Notes: a model not told the origin generated them from the sequence alone. A stretch of DNA of 64,000 bases from Nereocystis luetkeana (GCA_031213475.1 JARUPZ010000011.1:6509622-6573621), one strand, 5' to 3'; shown: positions 1-25,327, numbered from the stretch's first letter. Numbers and translations: made by a program.

Positions 1-247
1 AGCTTCATTGTAGGATAACATGGGATTATATGTACAGTAGGTAGAAGTGCAGTTCATGGGCTCCCCGCAGTCTGAGTAGAAATGCAACGTAAGAGCTATA
101 GGCCAACGTTTGGGCGTCCTTTGCATTATATGAACCCCCCGACGGAGGATTTTTGCACGCTCCTTTCGGTAAGAATCAAGCATGGGCGTGCCACATCGAT
201 CGAAGATTCTGACAACCCCGATCCGACAAGTTCACTGCGGCTAAAGA

Positions 248-503
248 GGCATTATACGATAGAGGTCTAGCCTACTTATTCTAAAGCTCCCGTCTCCCAC
301 CAAGGTATAAAGCGGACTTCCACGGGGACAAGCATATGGGTGCGACCGGTGATACACGCATCTCGTCCGCGCACGTTCTCCTTGTGCCCGACAATGTCGA
401 GCACAAGTTACATACCCCTCCTTCAACCGGCGCCCGGAACGGACGCCGTCGTGGCTCAGAACGTTTTCCTCCGAAACGCGATACCTCTATCGAGTAGAAC
501 GCC
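248..503. mobile_element. TIR element family 3, eroded copy
   Basis: Both ends are recognisable (TACGATAGAGGT and TACCTCTATCGAGTAGAACG). The interior is strongly diverged. Confidence 0.5.
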
Positions 504-689
504 TCTAAAACTATGGTGAAACTCGTACCTTCTGCGTTTTTTTATGGGGTTGGGGTGAGACAACCAGAGTGGTGAGTGTTCTAGCCGTGTACCGATGCCA
601 AGATGGATGCTATACGGCAGAGGAGTGGACCTGCAATGTCCTCTGACTTTCACACTTGAGGAGATATGCATCACCCGAAAAACAGCATC

Positions 690-780
690 TATAGGACTGC
701 AGTTCCGTTTCTGGGTCGAACCGACTCAGAGCTCGAGTGGTGTGTGCCCAAAACGGGACTGGAGTCTATCGAAGAGTTAA
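690..780. mobile_element. Foldback MITE family 2, diverged copy
   Basis: It has TAGGACTGCAGTTCCG at the left and CGGGACTGGAGTC then GAGTTAA at the right, with the family's central GAGTGGTG motif. Confidence 0.6.
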
Positions 781-827
781 AAGAGCACTTAACCTCGACC
801 CGATAAGCGAGCCCGTGGTCGAGGTCT

Positions 828-944
828 GTCCCGAAAACGAATATCATATTAAAAATACTCACGATTTTGAGTCTGCTTTTGGGTTAAGAACCCCTATCGA
901 AAGCAAAATCAACAAAGCGTGCTACCCCTACGTATCGTAAAACG
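828..944. mobile_element. TIR element family 3, 3' half
   Basis: It shares GGGTTAAGAA and AGCGTGCTACC-type blocks with the right half of the copy at 29982. The left half is missing. Confidence 0.45.
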
Positions 945-2431
945 CGTCTCAACGTCTATGTTACAAGTATATTCTCCCGCAAGCAGAGATCACGGAGACA
1001 TACACAACATAGTCCGGCCTCGAGCCGTGAGCGAGAGCGGTCTAGACGGGATGCCTCGGGCGTGGGCGGTCGCTGGCGGGTGGAGGGGGTGTCGGGAGCG
1101 GCCGACGAGAAACGAGCGGAGCAAGGAGAGGGTTTCTCGCCAGTGTCCAGCTTTGCATTTCCCGAAATTGTCCGATCATCTCAAAGTAGGGTCTCTTTGT
1201 TCTGAAACTATGAAGCGTTCTTGCTTTTGTAGCCATCACCCCCTCTTCACAGCAAGCGCGAAGCTCAAACACTCGCTTGCGTGAGTCGGCGAACCAGGGC
1301 CACGAGACAACGGCTTGTCTCACGAAAGACCGCCTAGAGGGGGGTGGGTGTGAGGGAACGAGGGTGACGGGAGCGTTTGGCGTGGACCGAGTCAGAAAGG
1401 TGGGGTCGAGACACGGGTCTGTCCCTCTCATAGTCGAGCCTCGCGTCAGTTTTGCTTGCTGCGGTTCGTGGGTTCCCCCCCCTCCCCCCCGATTTATGGT
1501 AACGGGTGATATTGTCTATCACCGATCGGGTGCTAGCTTGTCGAGTGGAAGAGTATGGGGAATAAACGGCTGCAATAGTATCCCCCTCCATTATTTCTCT
1601 ACTTGGCGGTATTCTTGATCACCTTTCGAATATATATTATACATTGTTTATACTCTACACCAATCCGTTGACGTACTTTATAACCCGGAAGTATATCTCC
1701 GTCATGTTTCCGGGTGACGTAAATGTGTTGATCGCCCGGTCAGCCCTACTCTGTACCACCCCCTGATATTCCCAGTTAGTACGCTCAATCGCCGGCGGGA
1801 CTACGTGGTTGTTGTACGTAATTTTTGTATCACAAGTTGGTACTACAAAACGTGATACTTCACGTGTTGATGCCCTGTATCGCCCGTTGTGGTATAGAGT
1901 TGCACCCCGGCCTAAAATTTTGGAACCGGGTACACGACCGGGTCAGCTGGAACCGGAACCGGGTACCCGGGTCCCGTCAGACACGGGCACCCGGCTACCT
2001 ACACTGTTTGCTCCCCTTTTAGCGTTTGAGCGGCGGCGGGTAAGGCGGACACGGGTACACGGGCACCTGGGTTACCATACACTGTAGCTGTTTGCTCCCG
2101 TTTTTCGTTCGGGCGGCGGCGTGGTAAGGTGGAAGGTGGAAACACATGACTTCATTCTCCCTCTCTCTCGATGAAACGTGATAAAGAAAAGAAAAGAAGG
2201 CAGAAGGCAAGGAGGTAGGGGCATTCTCTGTGGGATCGAGTAGATAAGTAAGTGGGGAGTGGGGAATTGAAATAAAAGCAATCACGGAATGCGATTTTCC
2301 TTCTGTACCCTTGTTTTTACCGTCATGTAGTCAGGAAGATCTTTCAAACATAATTGGTGGCATCAAACAACCGTGGGACAATAAACCCACACACCCAGAT
2401 TCAACGAAGGAAGTCAGAAATGCTGGGGAAA

Positions 2432-2536
2432 CCGGGGGACCATAGTTAATAGGACCTGTGGTAGACATAAAAACCTATATATTTAACAATTTCTACTAAC
2501 AATATTTGGTCCTATTAACTATGGTCCCCCGTAATA
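2432..2536 (+). mobile_element. MITE family 1, copy 1
   Basis: This is one of about a dozen ~108 bp elements in the window. The family has ~30 bp terminal inverted repeats beginning CTATTACGGGGGACCATAG, and an AT-rich centre with TATATATTTA. No transposase is present, as expected of a MITE. The target duplication cannot be resolved because the termini are flanked by TA-rich palindromic bases. Confidence 0.85.
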
Positions 2537-4416
2537 GCTGCAACAAGAAAAAACACATAGATACCAAAGCAGACCTCTCTGTACAGATCCCAAAATATAC
2601 ATGAACCCAGACCGATGTCCGTCCAATCATCTCACCAAGCATAAAAAAAAAGCGACCCCGCGCGGAAACCATGGTGTTTTACGATCCCATCGCCGCGATC
2701 ACACCGGCCTCTCTGCGAACAGCAACATCGAAAGGTTGGGACTTCTTGTGACTTAGGATTTCGGTCTATACTCTGGTTCGTGGTAAAGAAGAGCCGCTTA
2801 CGATGTTAGGGGTATTATCGTGGGTGTGTAGTGTGTAAGGTGTTGTGCGAACGAAGGTTGGGGTATTCACTTTTTTCGGCCTGTAGTCTGCAGGGGCGAG
2901 AGGCGATAGTCTAGGGGGCACAGCCGCTGCTGCAGTGTACGTAGAATCAACATATTCCCCAGTTTTGGGGGCACCGTATAGAACAATTGCCGGGTACCCG
3001 GGTACCCGGGGTACAAATGTCCTTAATTCCATGAGTTAGACCGGGGCATTCCCGAATCCGACGGTCCAGGGTACCCGCCACCGGGTTCCCGGTTATCAGT
3101 AAGACTTAGTGCAACTTTATTGTGGTATGACACCTGTTGATATGAGGGGGGGGTGTATATGGCGGCGTTCATTTTTTTCTGGAGGGTTTTCTATGTGCGA
3201 GGGGGGGGGTGGAAATATTCGGGGGGGGGTGGAAATATTCAGGGGGGGGTGAAACATTTGGGGGGGGGGGGGGGGGGGAGGTCCCCTGATATTACCAGTT
3301 TTAGTAATACTATGCTAAACCACCGGCGCGGATACTATGTGATAGGCTATGTCGCCGCTTGATACCTAAAAAAATGAAGCTTTTCACGTGTTGATATCCT
3401 ATCACCGGTTTTGCTACAGTATGTCACCTGTTGACACGAGGGGGGGGGGGAGTGAATATTGGCGGGATTCGTAGTTTTTAGGCGGGGTCCATATGTCCGA
3501 GGGGGCGGTGGAAATATTCAACGGGGTGTGAAACATTAGGGGAAGCTCATTCCTTGAAGGGGTGGAGGGGGGTGCAGATAAATGTGCAGTATAGTAGTAG
3601 GGGGCGGGGGGGGGGGCATAAACTGTCACGGGTGCTTAATGAAGACAAATATTATATATACGAAAATGTGTACGGAAGGCTCCCTCCTTCAACCAGATGT
3701 TTATTAATACACCTTGTCCGGTATTTATTTGCAACCTTCCCGTTCCGGGAACAATCGAGCGCTGAAAAACGATCATCGAATTCCTGTTCGAACTTAACGC
3801 GCTTTTGCGGTAGATACCCTCCACAGATAAGTTTGGGCTTTACATCACACAAAACGCACAACACATACACATACACATATACATACCTGGTAGCCCTGTG
3901 GCCCTTCCCTGAACAACAAAACGCAGCACAAGTACGTGGAGGTACCAGAAAACAGGCCTCGTGCCTGTGCCTGTCGCTCTGTCCCGAATTGTAGGCACCT
4001 TTTGGTTGGAAAATTATTTTGAAACCCGGTGCTTATATAATGGGACAGAGTGGTACAACATACATGACATTGTGAGTCTGGTTATTATTCTGTGTTCGTG
4101 TATGCAGGCTGCTGCAGCAGCACCTATTTTTGACCGTAGTGACCAGGGTGTACCTCGTTTTGGCTTTTTACTGTACAAGTGTAAAGTGCACTCGTACCAG
4201 GTACCGTTGTATGATCTCTTGTCGTTTCGATTCGCCAACAAAAAAAACAAAAAAGCGACAGTCCCCTGTCCCCCGTACCCTGCATGGCAAGCCTATTGTT
4301 TTTTGTTCAAAACTAGCTGTGCTCTTTCTGGTCTTTCTGGTGACAGATAAAAGACACCACACCTATAGATAGACCTTTGCTCGTCTTGTCGTGCATTTTC
4401 CGACGCACCCACAACC

Positions 4417-16252
<11,836 letters not shown>

Positions 16253-16774
16253 CGAAACTTTCTTCTTTCCTCTTCCGAGGCGCCTTTTTTTTACTGGGAT
16301 CTGGGGCGTGTGTCTTGAAGTTAGTTGCCTCGCGTGCGCCGGCCGGTGTTGGGGTTGGGGCATGACGTGTCTCACCGCACTACCAGCTGAGCTTTTCCCT
16401 CGCTCCGTCCCGGCGTTGGGGAGATGCCCGGGTTTATAGGTATAGGGCTACGGCCGTGCAGGACAAAAGTACGCCCCCCCCCCCCCTCCCCGCTCTCTTT
16501 CCCCTCCACAACATGCCCGCTTTTCGTGGCGAATGAACACTGCGTCCCGTCCCCCGCCCTAGGTTTAGGAACGCCTGCGATTGACTGTAGGGTCGGGAAG
16601 TCCTGGAAGGAATTGTGCGGATGCGCGGGGAAGGGTAGAGGAAGGGTCTTCCTGGCGGCTCTTATCGCCCGGGGCTTGGCTGTGTTAGATGCACCCGGGC
16701 GGGAGGAAATCGACCTCCGCCGGTGAACCATCACGGCGTTTAGGACAACGGATAGATGCCGTACACCATACCAG
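16253..16774. other. Spacer between rhomboid-like gene and Copia element 1
   Basis: It contains the 3' flank of the gene and the partial R1 repeat with its C run. I see no exon. The open frames here are shadows. Confidence 0.5.
16395..16490 (+). repeat. C-tailed interspersed repeat R1, 3' part
   Basis: Only the 3' half is present (CTCCGTCCCGGCGTTG, GGCTACGGCCGTGCA), followed by a C14 run. It lies 143 bases after the rhomboid-like stop codon. Confidence 0.6.
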
Positions 16775-17235
16775 TGTTGAACTGGCTGGGTAATACGGTG
16801 GATAATGAGCTCCGAGCAACCCCGTCTCAGGGTGCGAGCTACACTGCAACACACAGTGTGGAGAAGATGATATGTAGATGTCTTTATTATTAGCTGGTCT
16901 CGGTTGCTGTATAAGAAGGGAAAGAGGTGGAGTGAGGCGAGTGGGGAGGTTACTCGTACCATGCCCTAGCTCCAACCACCACAACACTAGAATTCCACAG
17001 CATACATACCAGAACGTGCCTAGGGCTATTACCAACAGACCACCACAGTAACGTTCTACGTACCATCCCCATGCTGTATGGTATGTACGCAACAACCCGA
17101 CGGACACTCCGCCACTACATGGACCCCAAGGAATATTCTCTACAACATTCTCATAGTAGAAGATATATTCTACAATACCCCGACGTAACCATCGTATGTT
17201 CTTCTTCTGTTCAGTGGGACAGGCTATATCGAACA
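16775..17235 (-). repeat. 3' LTR of Copia element 1
   Basis: This is the direct repeat of 22163-22623, with TGTT/AACA inverted termini. The adjacent element-internal bases form the polypurine tract. Confidence 0.92.
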
Positions 17236-17318
17236 CCCTCCCTAATCCTGGATCTACTAACAGGTCTCAAAACAAGAAAAACATTAGCAACTACCAGAAG
17301 CAGTTTTCGACGGAAAAA

Positions 17319-20300
17319 TTATATCCCCAATAAAAAGTCGCGGTGTTTCTCAAAACTCTCCCGAGCAATCGCCTTCGTAAGAATGTCCGCATGTTGATCC
17401 TCTGTCCTTAGGTATTTGACCGACAAGTCCCCCTTCCCTACCAGCTCGCGCAAGAAGTGATACCTCACGTCTATGTGCTTGCTGTTGGACGAGCTCAGCG
17501 GGTTTTTGGCCAAGTCAATCGCTCCCTTGTTGTCCTCAAACACTCCAATGCACGGCGATCCTAGACTGGGCATCAAGAAAACCAACACTCCTCGCACGTA
17601 CAGGGCTTCCTTCACCCCGTCGGCCATCGCTAGGTGGTGGACAGTGTAACGCACTTCTGCGTCCTTGAAAACCAGGATACAAGCGTACCCCCGCAGCAAA
17701 CAGCTACACCAGAGACCGAGCGTCTCTCCTCGGCCTTGTGGGCGTAGTCTGCGTCTACGTACGTCTCTAGATCGTACTCCAACTGTACATCCTCCAACTT
17801 ACTCTCTCTTCTGAAAGTCAAGCCCAAGTGGGCTGTAGCGCTTAAGTACTCGAGAATCTTCCTAGCCGCCTTCAAGTGTACCCCCTTAGGATCATGCGAG
17901 AACCGCGCAATCGCTCGCACGGCGTTGGAGATGTATGGTCTTGTCTGGTTCGCGATCCACATCAAACTCCCCACAATCTCACGGAAATTCGCATCCACCA
18001 CAGGTTCGTCGTCACTCACGTACCTGAGGTCCAACGACGGTGAGGCGGGGATGGGGCTGGTCTTAGTGATACCGAAACGGTCGACAACATTCCGAATGAA
18101 CTGAGTCTGCGAAATCTCCAGGGTTCCCCTCTCGCGATCCCTCCTGTACTCGCTACCCATGTACCACGTAACCTCGCCTAGATGTTTGGTAGGAAATCTC
18201 TTGCTGAGGTCAGCCACTACCGAATCCGTCACCTCCTTGGTCGCTGCGATAATGATGTCATCCACGTGGACCACCAGCATCGCTACGACCGCGTCGTTCG
18301 ACATCAGTCGAAAGACGCACGGGTCTACCAAGCACTGCTCAAAACCACACTCTACCAAGGTTGACGACAGCAGCTTGTACCATGAGCGACCACTCTGCTT
18401 TAGCCCGTAAAGGGCTTTGTTGAGTAGGACTACCTTACCCGACATCTCTCCGCATCCAGCGGGGAGTCTCAAGAAAATCTCGGTATCCAACTCTGCCTGT
18501 ATGAAAGCCTGGTCAACGTCCAAGTGTCTTAAGTCCCAATCAAGCTTGCATGTCATAGCGGCAATGAGTCTGTTAGACGTGGTCGAAGCAGTGGGGGCGA
18601 AAGTCTCAAAGTAATCAACTCCCTCTACCTGGCTATAGCCCTTCGCTACCAACGTCGCCTTAGCTCTATCAATCATGCCGTGTGCGTCGCCCTTCCACTT
18701 CAAGAGCCACTTTGACTCTACGACATTGCTACTCTCGGGAAGTTCAGAAACCTCGACAAAGGTTCCAGCATCCTCAAGCCCATCAAACTCCGACCTCATC
18801 GCTTCCATCCAGACGTCTCTATGGTTTGACGAACGCGCCGCGGAGTATGACGTTGGTTCCGGTTCCGCCTCTTTGACAAGGCAATCCGGCAACTTCGTCT
18901 TCTCATGGGCCGTCTCGTTCGCCACCAGTAGCGCCTGGAACACACGGCCTCCTTCACGTGGACCGATCGCACTGATCAGCCCAGTGGCCGCTTCCCGGTT
19001 GAGCGCCCTGGTCTGCGCTCTAGTTCTTCCCTCCCGAATCTCCTCACCATCGTCCGGTCCCGACGTGTGCGCTCCGAGTTGGCGCGCAGCAGTCCGGACC
19101 GGCGTGGGGGTCGGAGCTCCATCGTCAGATGCAGATGATTCGCTGTCATCCCCAGATGAAGAGTCACTGTCCGACGATTCGCTGTCATCCCCAGATGAAG
19201 AGTCACTGTCCGACGATTCGCTGCCGACCGTTGATGCATCGTACGGTTCCACACGTTCGGCTTGGGAATCGTCGCCAGCTTGCGTCATCGGAGACACCGC
19301 ACGGAGTTGGTGAGGAATTCCCCTCCCCAATACCGGCAGTGGAGTCGTCGGGTCTGGATCAAAGTCGTCCGTCCCTCCCGGCTCAGGCGCATCTTCTAGC
19401 CCCTCCGTCCCTCCCTGCCGCGGAATCTTTGGCAGCACCGGTGGCGACGCTTCCACATCAAGCGTCGCCTCCCAGGTAACGTCCCGCGTCTCCACCACCT
19501 TGTTCGCCCGCGTGAGCATCCGCAAAGAGTCACTTGGGTGGTCGATCCCCGGCCCGAGGTAAAAGCAGCTCTCGGCCCGGGGGGACGACTTCGACGGGCG
19601 CTTCCAGCGGCAGTACGCTGGGCGGAGGAACGGGTGCGGTGAGGCAGGTGCGGCAGCTCCATGCCACATCTCATGCGGCGACTTGTTACCGGGGTTGGCA
19701 GTGGTTGCGGTGTGATTCAGGGCTTCACAAGACCAGTGTACCGCTTTCGCCCACAGGGATTCAGTCGGCGGCAGTTGAACGAGTGGGAAGATGATAGGAG
19801 CTTGGATACACGCGGCGAGTGCCGCGTTCTGGAGGATTCCAAGCGCTCTCTCAACAACACCGTTCTGCTTTGGGCTGTTGGCGTTTGTGAACTCCTGTTT
19901 GATGCAAAACTGTTTGCAAACCTCTCCAAACTCTCCACCAAAAAATTCCCCCCCGTTGTCAGACCTTACAATCTCAACCTTCGAGGGGACACCGTCGGCG
20001 CGCACATCAGCCAAAAACTTCCTAAACGCGTCTGATGCATCCGACTTGTGCTTCAGAAAGTATACCCACGCGTGGCGGGAGAAGTCATCCTTCACGAGCA
20101 TGATATACCGCTTACCCAACAGAGAAGGGGTTCTCTTAGGGCCACTTAGGTCAACAAAGACCCGCCCCAACTTCTCTGACGCGCGCGACTTGGTGCTGTT
20201 GGGGATAGGCTTGCGGTAGCCTTTCGCCATAGAACAGCCAGTACAGGGTTTTAGCGTCCCTGACAGTTCTATATTGAGCAACTTTGCAGTCTCTCTCAGC

Positions 20301-20794
20301 AGCAGTTCGTTAGAGTGACCATGCACGCGGTGGAAAACGTTGATGTCTATAGCAGTCGCAGCAGAAGCAGCTCTGCCGGGGGCAAGCACGGGGATAGCCA
20401 GGGGAAAATCACTACCATCCACACGGCTCTCAGGGGGGCTGGGAGTCAAAAGGGGGAACGGCACATAGCCCTGGTCTGGCTCTATCCTGTAAGCGAAGTT
20501 AGAGTAGCTAGATCCATCACCCTCGAACCTCAACCTCCCATCGAAAAGAGAAATGCACACGCCCTCCTCCTCAGTCATGAATCCTACTCCCTGCTTGTGC
20601 GCGGCCATGAGCGAAAATAAATTAAACGCCAAGTCCGGCACGTAAGCCACATCTAACAGGTTAACAGTCAGATCTCCGGGGAAAACCACAGTCAGCGTGC
20701 CATATCCCACAACATCGACCAGGTGGTTGTCACCGATCCTAACCTTGTCGTCGCACAGTCGTACGTCACTCAACAGGTCAGCTGAGCGAGTCAT
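17319..20794 (-). CDS. Copia element 1 pol region (fossil)
   Basis: Domains follow the Copia order. The aspartic protease C-terminal part is AYVPDLAFNLFSL. The integrase core has FVDLSGP, then DNGGEF and a downstream Glu. The reverse transcriptase has VDQAFIQAELDTEIFLRLP and VHVDDIII. The RNase H has YVDADYAHKAEERRSVSG and a C-terminal EDQHADILTKAI. A Ser/Asp-rich linker sits between integrase and RT. Confidence 0.88.
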
Positions 20795-20821
20795 GTGAAA
20801 TGAAGCACCACTGTCTGCTAA

Positions 20822-22132
20822 TCATTTCTCAGCTAAGCTCTCAGGCAAGCTCTGACTACGTTCCTCAGCACACGAGTCATCATCACGACTAAGCATAGCA
20901 TTCGCAAGGCAGCACACAGTCTCACCGCTGTTGTCCCGTCCCTGTGCACCTCCTCCAGATGTCCTCTCCGAAGTCGGGGTGACACGAGCCTTGCACTGGT
21001 ACCACATGTGCCCAGGCTCCAAGCAACGGATACACTTACCCTTCACCTTATCGTACTCTGATTGCGGGATGGTTTGCTTGGGGGCGGGGGGACCATGGCT
21101 ACCTTCGCTACCCTGGCTAGCACTCGCATTCGCCGATCCCTTGTTGCGCGACCTACCATTGTTACGGTTCCCGCGACCACCTCCGTGGCTCCCTCCACGT
21201 CCACCCCCGCGGCCACCTCGGGCGGCTCCGTTCGAGAACAGTGCCTGGCCCACGTTCTTCCCTTTTGACACGGGAAGTCTGAGGTGCCTCTGCCTCACGA
21301 TGTTCTCTATCTCTACTCGAGTGATTTCATCGCGGTATAGGAGTGTGCGTTGCTCTATCTCGTAGTCATCCGTCAGTACTCTTACCAGCTTACGGTTCAC
21401 ATCATCAACCGACTTTGGTACACCAAGCGAAGTAAGCATGCCGACAATCTTGTCTACACGACCGAAGAATTTCATGGGCTCTTCGCCCTTCTCCATCTTC
21501 ACCGCATCAAATGAATCCGACCACTTGATCTGTGTGGCAATTGATCTCGGCTGAAACCAATCGCATAGCATTTTCCATGCACCGCTTGGCGATTGCCTGG
21601 CAAACACTCTGTCCAGAAGGTCAGTATCAGAAATACCCTCCGTCACACAAATCCATGCGATGCGGGCGTTTCTGATGTGCGAGGGGGTCAAGCCTTGGGC
21701 GAGGAAGTACTGCGTGTCCTTAGCTGTGTCTCCTACCGTTACCTCTATGTCCGTAAGAAGCGAACCCAAACAACCACTCATCGAAACGAAAGCCTTAAAG
21801 CGCTTGCTCCAAACAGGGAAATCTTCGGGCTTACCGCTGTACTTGGGGACCGCCTGCTTAATGCTGCTGTACTCGCGCGGACCTATGTTTACACCTGCAC
21901 TTGCACTCTCTACAAGTTCTCTAGCCTCGTCTACAACACCTAGGGTTGGCAAGCTCCCACCGGTGTCGGCTCCATGCTGGTTGCCCCTGCCAGAGTCAGA
22001 TGCACCCTCTCCTCGGGCGTCACCTCTGGCCAACCGCTCTTCCAATGCCTGCTGTCCGCTCACCACGGACCGCAGCATTTCCATCATCTCATCTCGTGTC
22101 GGACCCTCACGTCCGTCATCACTTCCGGTCAT
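20822..22132 (-). CDS. Copia element 1 gag region (fossil)
   Basis: This is a long frame of about 436 codons. The retroelement capsid-like part carries a UBN2/DUF4219-type layout (VPKYSGKPEDFPVWSKRFKA), a Gly/Arg/Ser-rich basic segment, and a CCHC zinc knuckle CIRCLEPGHMWYQC that would bind RNA. It starts just inside the 5' LTR, as expected for gag. Confidence 0.85.
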   Translation of the reverse strand: MTGSDDGREGPTRDEMMEMLRSVVSGQQALEERLARGDARGEGASDSGRGNQHGADTGGSLPTLGVVDEARELVESASAGVNIGPREYSSIKQAVPKYSGKPEDFPVWSKRFKAFVSMSGCLGSLLTDIEVTVGDTAKDTQYFLAQGLTPSHIRNARIAWICVTEGISDTDLLDRVFARQSPSGAWKMLCDWFQPRSIATQIKWSDSFDAVKMEKGEEPMKFFGRVDKIVGMLTSLGVPKSVDDVNRKLVRVLTDDYEIEQRTLLYRDEITRVEIENIVRQRHLRLPVSKGKNVGQALFSNGAARGGRGGGRGGSHGGGRGNRNNGRSRNKGSANASASQGSEGSHGPPAPKQTIPQSEYDKVKGKCIRCLEPGHMWYQCKARVTPTSERTSGGGAQGRDNSGETVCCLANAMLSRDDDSCAEERSQSLPESLAEK

Positions 22133-22162
22133 ATCCCGAGTCAGATGATCCCAACGTTAACG

Positions 22163-22623
22163 TCTTGAACTGGCTGGGTAATACGGTGGATAATGAGCTC
22201 CGAGCAACCCCGTCTCAGGGTGCGAGCTACACTGCAACACACAGTGTGGAGAAGATGATATTTATATGTCTTTATTATTAGCTGGTCTCGGTTGCTGTAT
22301 AAGAAGGGAAAGAGGTGGAGTGAGGCGAGTGGGGAGGTTACTCGTACCATGCCCTAGCTCCAACCACCACAACACTAGAATTCCACAGCATACATACCAG
22401 AACGTTCCTAGGGCTATTACCAACAGACCACCACAGTAACGTTCTACGTACCATCCCCATGCTGTATGGTATGTACGCAACAACCCGACGGACACTCCGC
22501 CACTACATGGACCCCAAGGAACATTCTCTACAACATTCTCATAGTAGAAGATATATTCTACAATACCCCGACGTAGCCATCGTATGTTCTTCTTCTGTTC
22601 AGTGGGACAGGCTATATCGAACA
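22163..22623 (-). repeat. 5' LTR of Copia element 1
   Basis: This is the direct repeat of 16775-17235, about 98.7% identical by eye. It is followed by the ACCAG target duplication. Confidence 0.92.
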
Positions 22624-24065
22624 ACCAGGTGTTTCCACCAAAGGTTCATGCACAACTTCACTTCTAAATCCCTTTGACGGTAGAGTTCATGTTCCCAGAT
22701 AAACAAACCTCTATGTTTTCTTGGCCGGGTTTGTTTTTTACAGTGGTTTTCTGACCCGTGTTACTTTTTTTCGTTTCAAGGAGGTTATTTGGCCGCTGTA
22801 TTGAAACATCCACGCTCGAGCTGTTGTAGCCACGCGCTCCCGGCGGCGGCTTCGCACGTGTCACCCGTGCCGCTTGCCATCAGCATCTCGTGGTTATTTA
22901 TGCTGGGTAACTTCAGCGAGAAATCGCGCACTCTCCTCGTTTTTTTGTTTGTTTGTTTTTTTCACCTTGATTGATCAAAAACTGGGAGTCACACAGCAGC
23001 CGGAAATGTTTCGAGTAAAACTATACCGCGTGAATGTCCCTATCGAAGCACGCATTTGCTTGCCCCAAGAGGCAAACGTAAGCCTGGCGAACTGCTCCAG
23101 CGGCGCCGGCCGAATCGTGACGAGACCGTGAGCAAAAAACACAAATCCCTAACGACAAAAGTGGAGTGCGCGGCGCGCTCCGAAGCCCTCTGATGTAGCT
23201 GGTGGAGGCATGGCGGGATGCCACTAGCGTCGAACCGGGAGGGGTGCCAGTTGGAGCGCGCGGCGCTCTCTAGTTAGAACCGTCTGGTTGGCGGGAGAGT
23301 TCGGCCGAAAGGGACGGTACGCGGAAGAGGAAGCGACGAAAGGCTTCTGAACAAAAGTCTGATAACACGTCATTTCGGGGGCATTTTTTCTATTGTTGAT
23401 GTGCCGTCCTCGACGGTGAAAATTGAAAACGTTGCCAATGTTGTACGGCCCATGGCGCGGTGCTAGGTATGCCTGACGGGGGGAGTGGTCTCAGCAGTGC
23501 GCGCCATCCTGCTCGGCAAGGGGGGCGAATTCCCAGGCGCACCCTCGCCTCCTTCTACCGAGAGGGACTCCTGCCGCACGTGTCTCCCCCTCCCGCCTGC
23601 TGATCTCTCTACCCCTCCCCCCCCATATACGGAGGGTTGAGAGAAGAGAACAGTGTTTGACTGGGAGTGCTGGGGCTGATGGGAGGGAGGACGAGGTAAT
23701 CCAAGCGGATGACCGGCGTGGATGGTTCCCTGCACGAGGCGTACCCACCGGCGGGCCTGGGCGATGCAGACATCCACTGCGTGTGGGCAAACCGCCCGAT
23801 CGTGGGAAACAGCCCCTTACGAAAATTGCAGACTGAATGAGTTGTCCATGCTTAATTCGCTACTGTCTTGAAATCCGCTTCACAGGTGGGTTGCCCCCTG
23901 CCCCCCCCCCCCCTCCACAATGTGGGCCTAGGCACAATCTCTGTGGATATGTTGAACAACGTAGAAGACCCCATAATGTGTCGACAGCCTCTCAATTCGG
24001 TACGCCTATAAGGGCGTGCTAGTTTTGTGCAATGTCTCCACAACGAGGTTTTACCGCACTATGGT

Positions 24066-24275
24066 GCAGGGGGGGGAGGGGGTGTACTCGATAGGAGATG
24101 TGTACTCGATCTCATGCATGGCCGTCCATAGACCCTCGCATCCCTACAGTGCCGGGACGGAGCATGTCGGGTTTTCATCGACCAGGCAGATTTGCTTGCA
24201 CCAAGCGCGAAGCGCCGTGAGGTGTCCGGTGAGTCGCAAGAAGGGTGAGCTGCACCCTCTTAAGAACCACTTGTT
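24066..24275 (-). repeat. C-tailed interspersed repeat R1, reversed copy
   Basis: A full R1 copy on the opposite strand, so its tail appears as a G run (24066-24080). A TGTACTCGAT segment is doubled next to the tail. Confidence 0.75.
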
Positions 24276-25327
24276 AGGCGGACTTGCATATGGATGACAG
24301 CTTCTTCGAGTTAATTTTATTTCCGGTGTAGCCACTTCCAGAGACAGGAATGGGAGTACTACGTAACTGCTTCTTGGGTGCCTTACCACGAACACTACGT
24401 GATATGATCAATTCCCTTGTGCGGAGTAAAGGTTCTTTACCTCGCACAAAATATCTAACTCGGCGACAAGCTGTGGGCGACCGCAGAAAAAAAGAACGGT
24501 ACCCTGGTTGTCTAGCTCACGTAGTGAGCGGCATGTTCTACAGTGTCGTTGTCAACCGACGCCAACCCAATCTATATATATATATAATAGGGGGGGGAAG
24601 GGGGGTGCCGGGCCACCTGCGTCGTTGGTACCACCCGTTGGTATTACATGTATCGGGGTGTCGTCGCGACACAGAGGAGTACGTACTTGTGTGGCGGTTT
24701 TGAAACGATTGTCTAACGGGCGTTCGTCGGTCACGTATTATGATGTTGATCACCTCTGCGGACAGGCAGGCACTAGCAGAAGCAATGGCATCAAAGCGGA
24801 GGGGGGGGGGGGGGGGGGCAGATCATATTCTGAACCACACAGCCGCCCTCCAATGTGTATGAACAGATGCACCGGCTGGCATATGGTTGTGTTTGAGGTG
24901 TCGGTACGCTAGCCGCCGAGAACCGACGACAGCCACCGCACCTTGAATGCGACCCTACCCAATAAACCTCCCTGGCCTCATCCCACGGTGACGATGGCAC
25001 GTTTAGGCTAAACCTTATTTGGCCGGTTGAGCCTCCTCGAGTGAGCCACAATGAATAGTATGACGCGTTTACCAGGAGGATTATTTCGGAGGACCACAGC
25101 GTTGATCAGGACCCATAGTTTGCAAAAAACCCCATACCAGGTATAGCGCAGTATTTTATTGTATATCTTTCGAATTGCATTATCATGATCGTTTCCTGAG
25201 TCGTGGGAGAGAGAGGTTCCTCCCCTCGGCCAGATACCTCTATCGCAGCTTCCTGCCATACTCTGAGTATCTCGACCACTCTATTTTACGTCTCTCTCCC
25301 TACTATGATACCGGCCAGGTTCGCAAC

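Larger units (their letters stand above)
1..4416. other. Gene-poor left flank with repeats
   Basis: I see no convincing exon here. The stretch holds remnants of a TIR element (248-503 and 828-944), a foldback element (690-780), a MITE (2432-2536), and a duplicated G-run-rich segment (about 3122-3290 and 3418-3545). The open frames at 919-1284 (+) and 1042-1431 (-) overlap each other and look like low-complexity shadows. Confidence 0.5.
16775..22623 (-). mobile_element. Copia-superfamily LTR retrotransposon, element 1
   Basis: This 5849 bp element is on the minus strand, flanked by a 5 bp target duplication ACCAG (16770-16774 and 22624-22628). The two 461 bp LTRs begin TGTTCGAT and end TTCAACA in element sense and differ at about six places, so the insertion is fairly recent. 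A GGGAGGG purine tract precedes the 3' LTR. A gag region and a pol region are recognisable in the Copia order, protease-integrase-RT-RNase H. The element is close to whole, with a small number of interruptions, perhaps one or two. Confidence 0.92.
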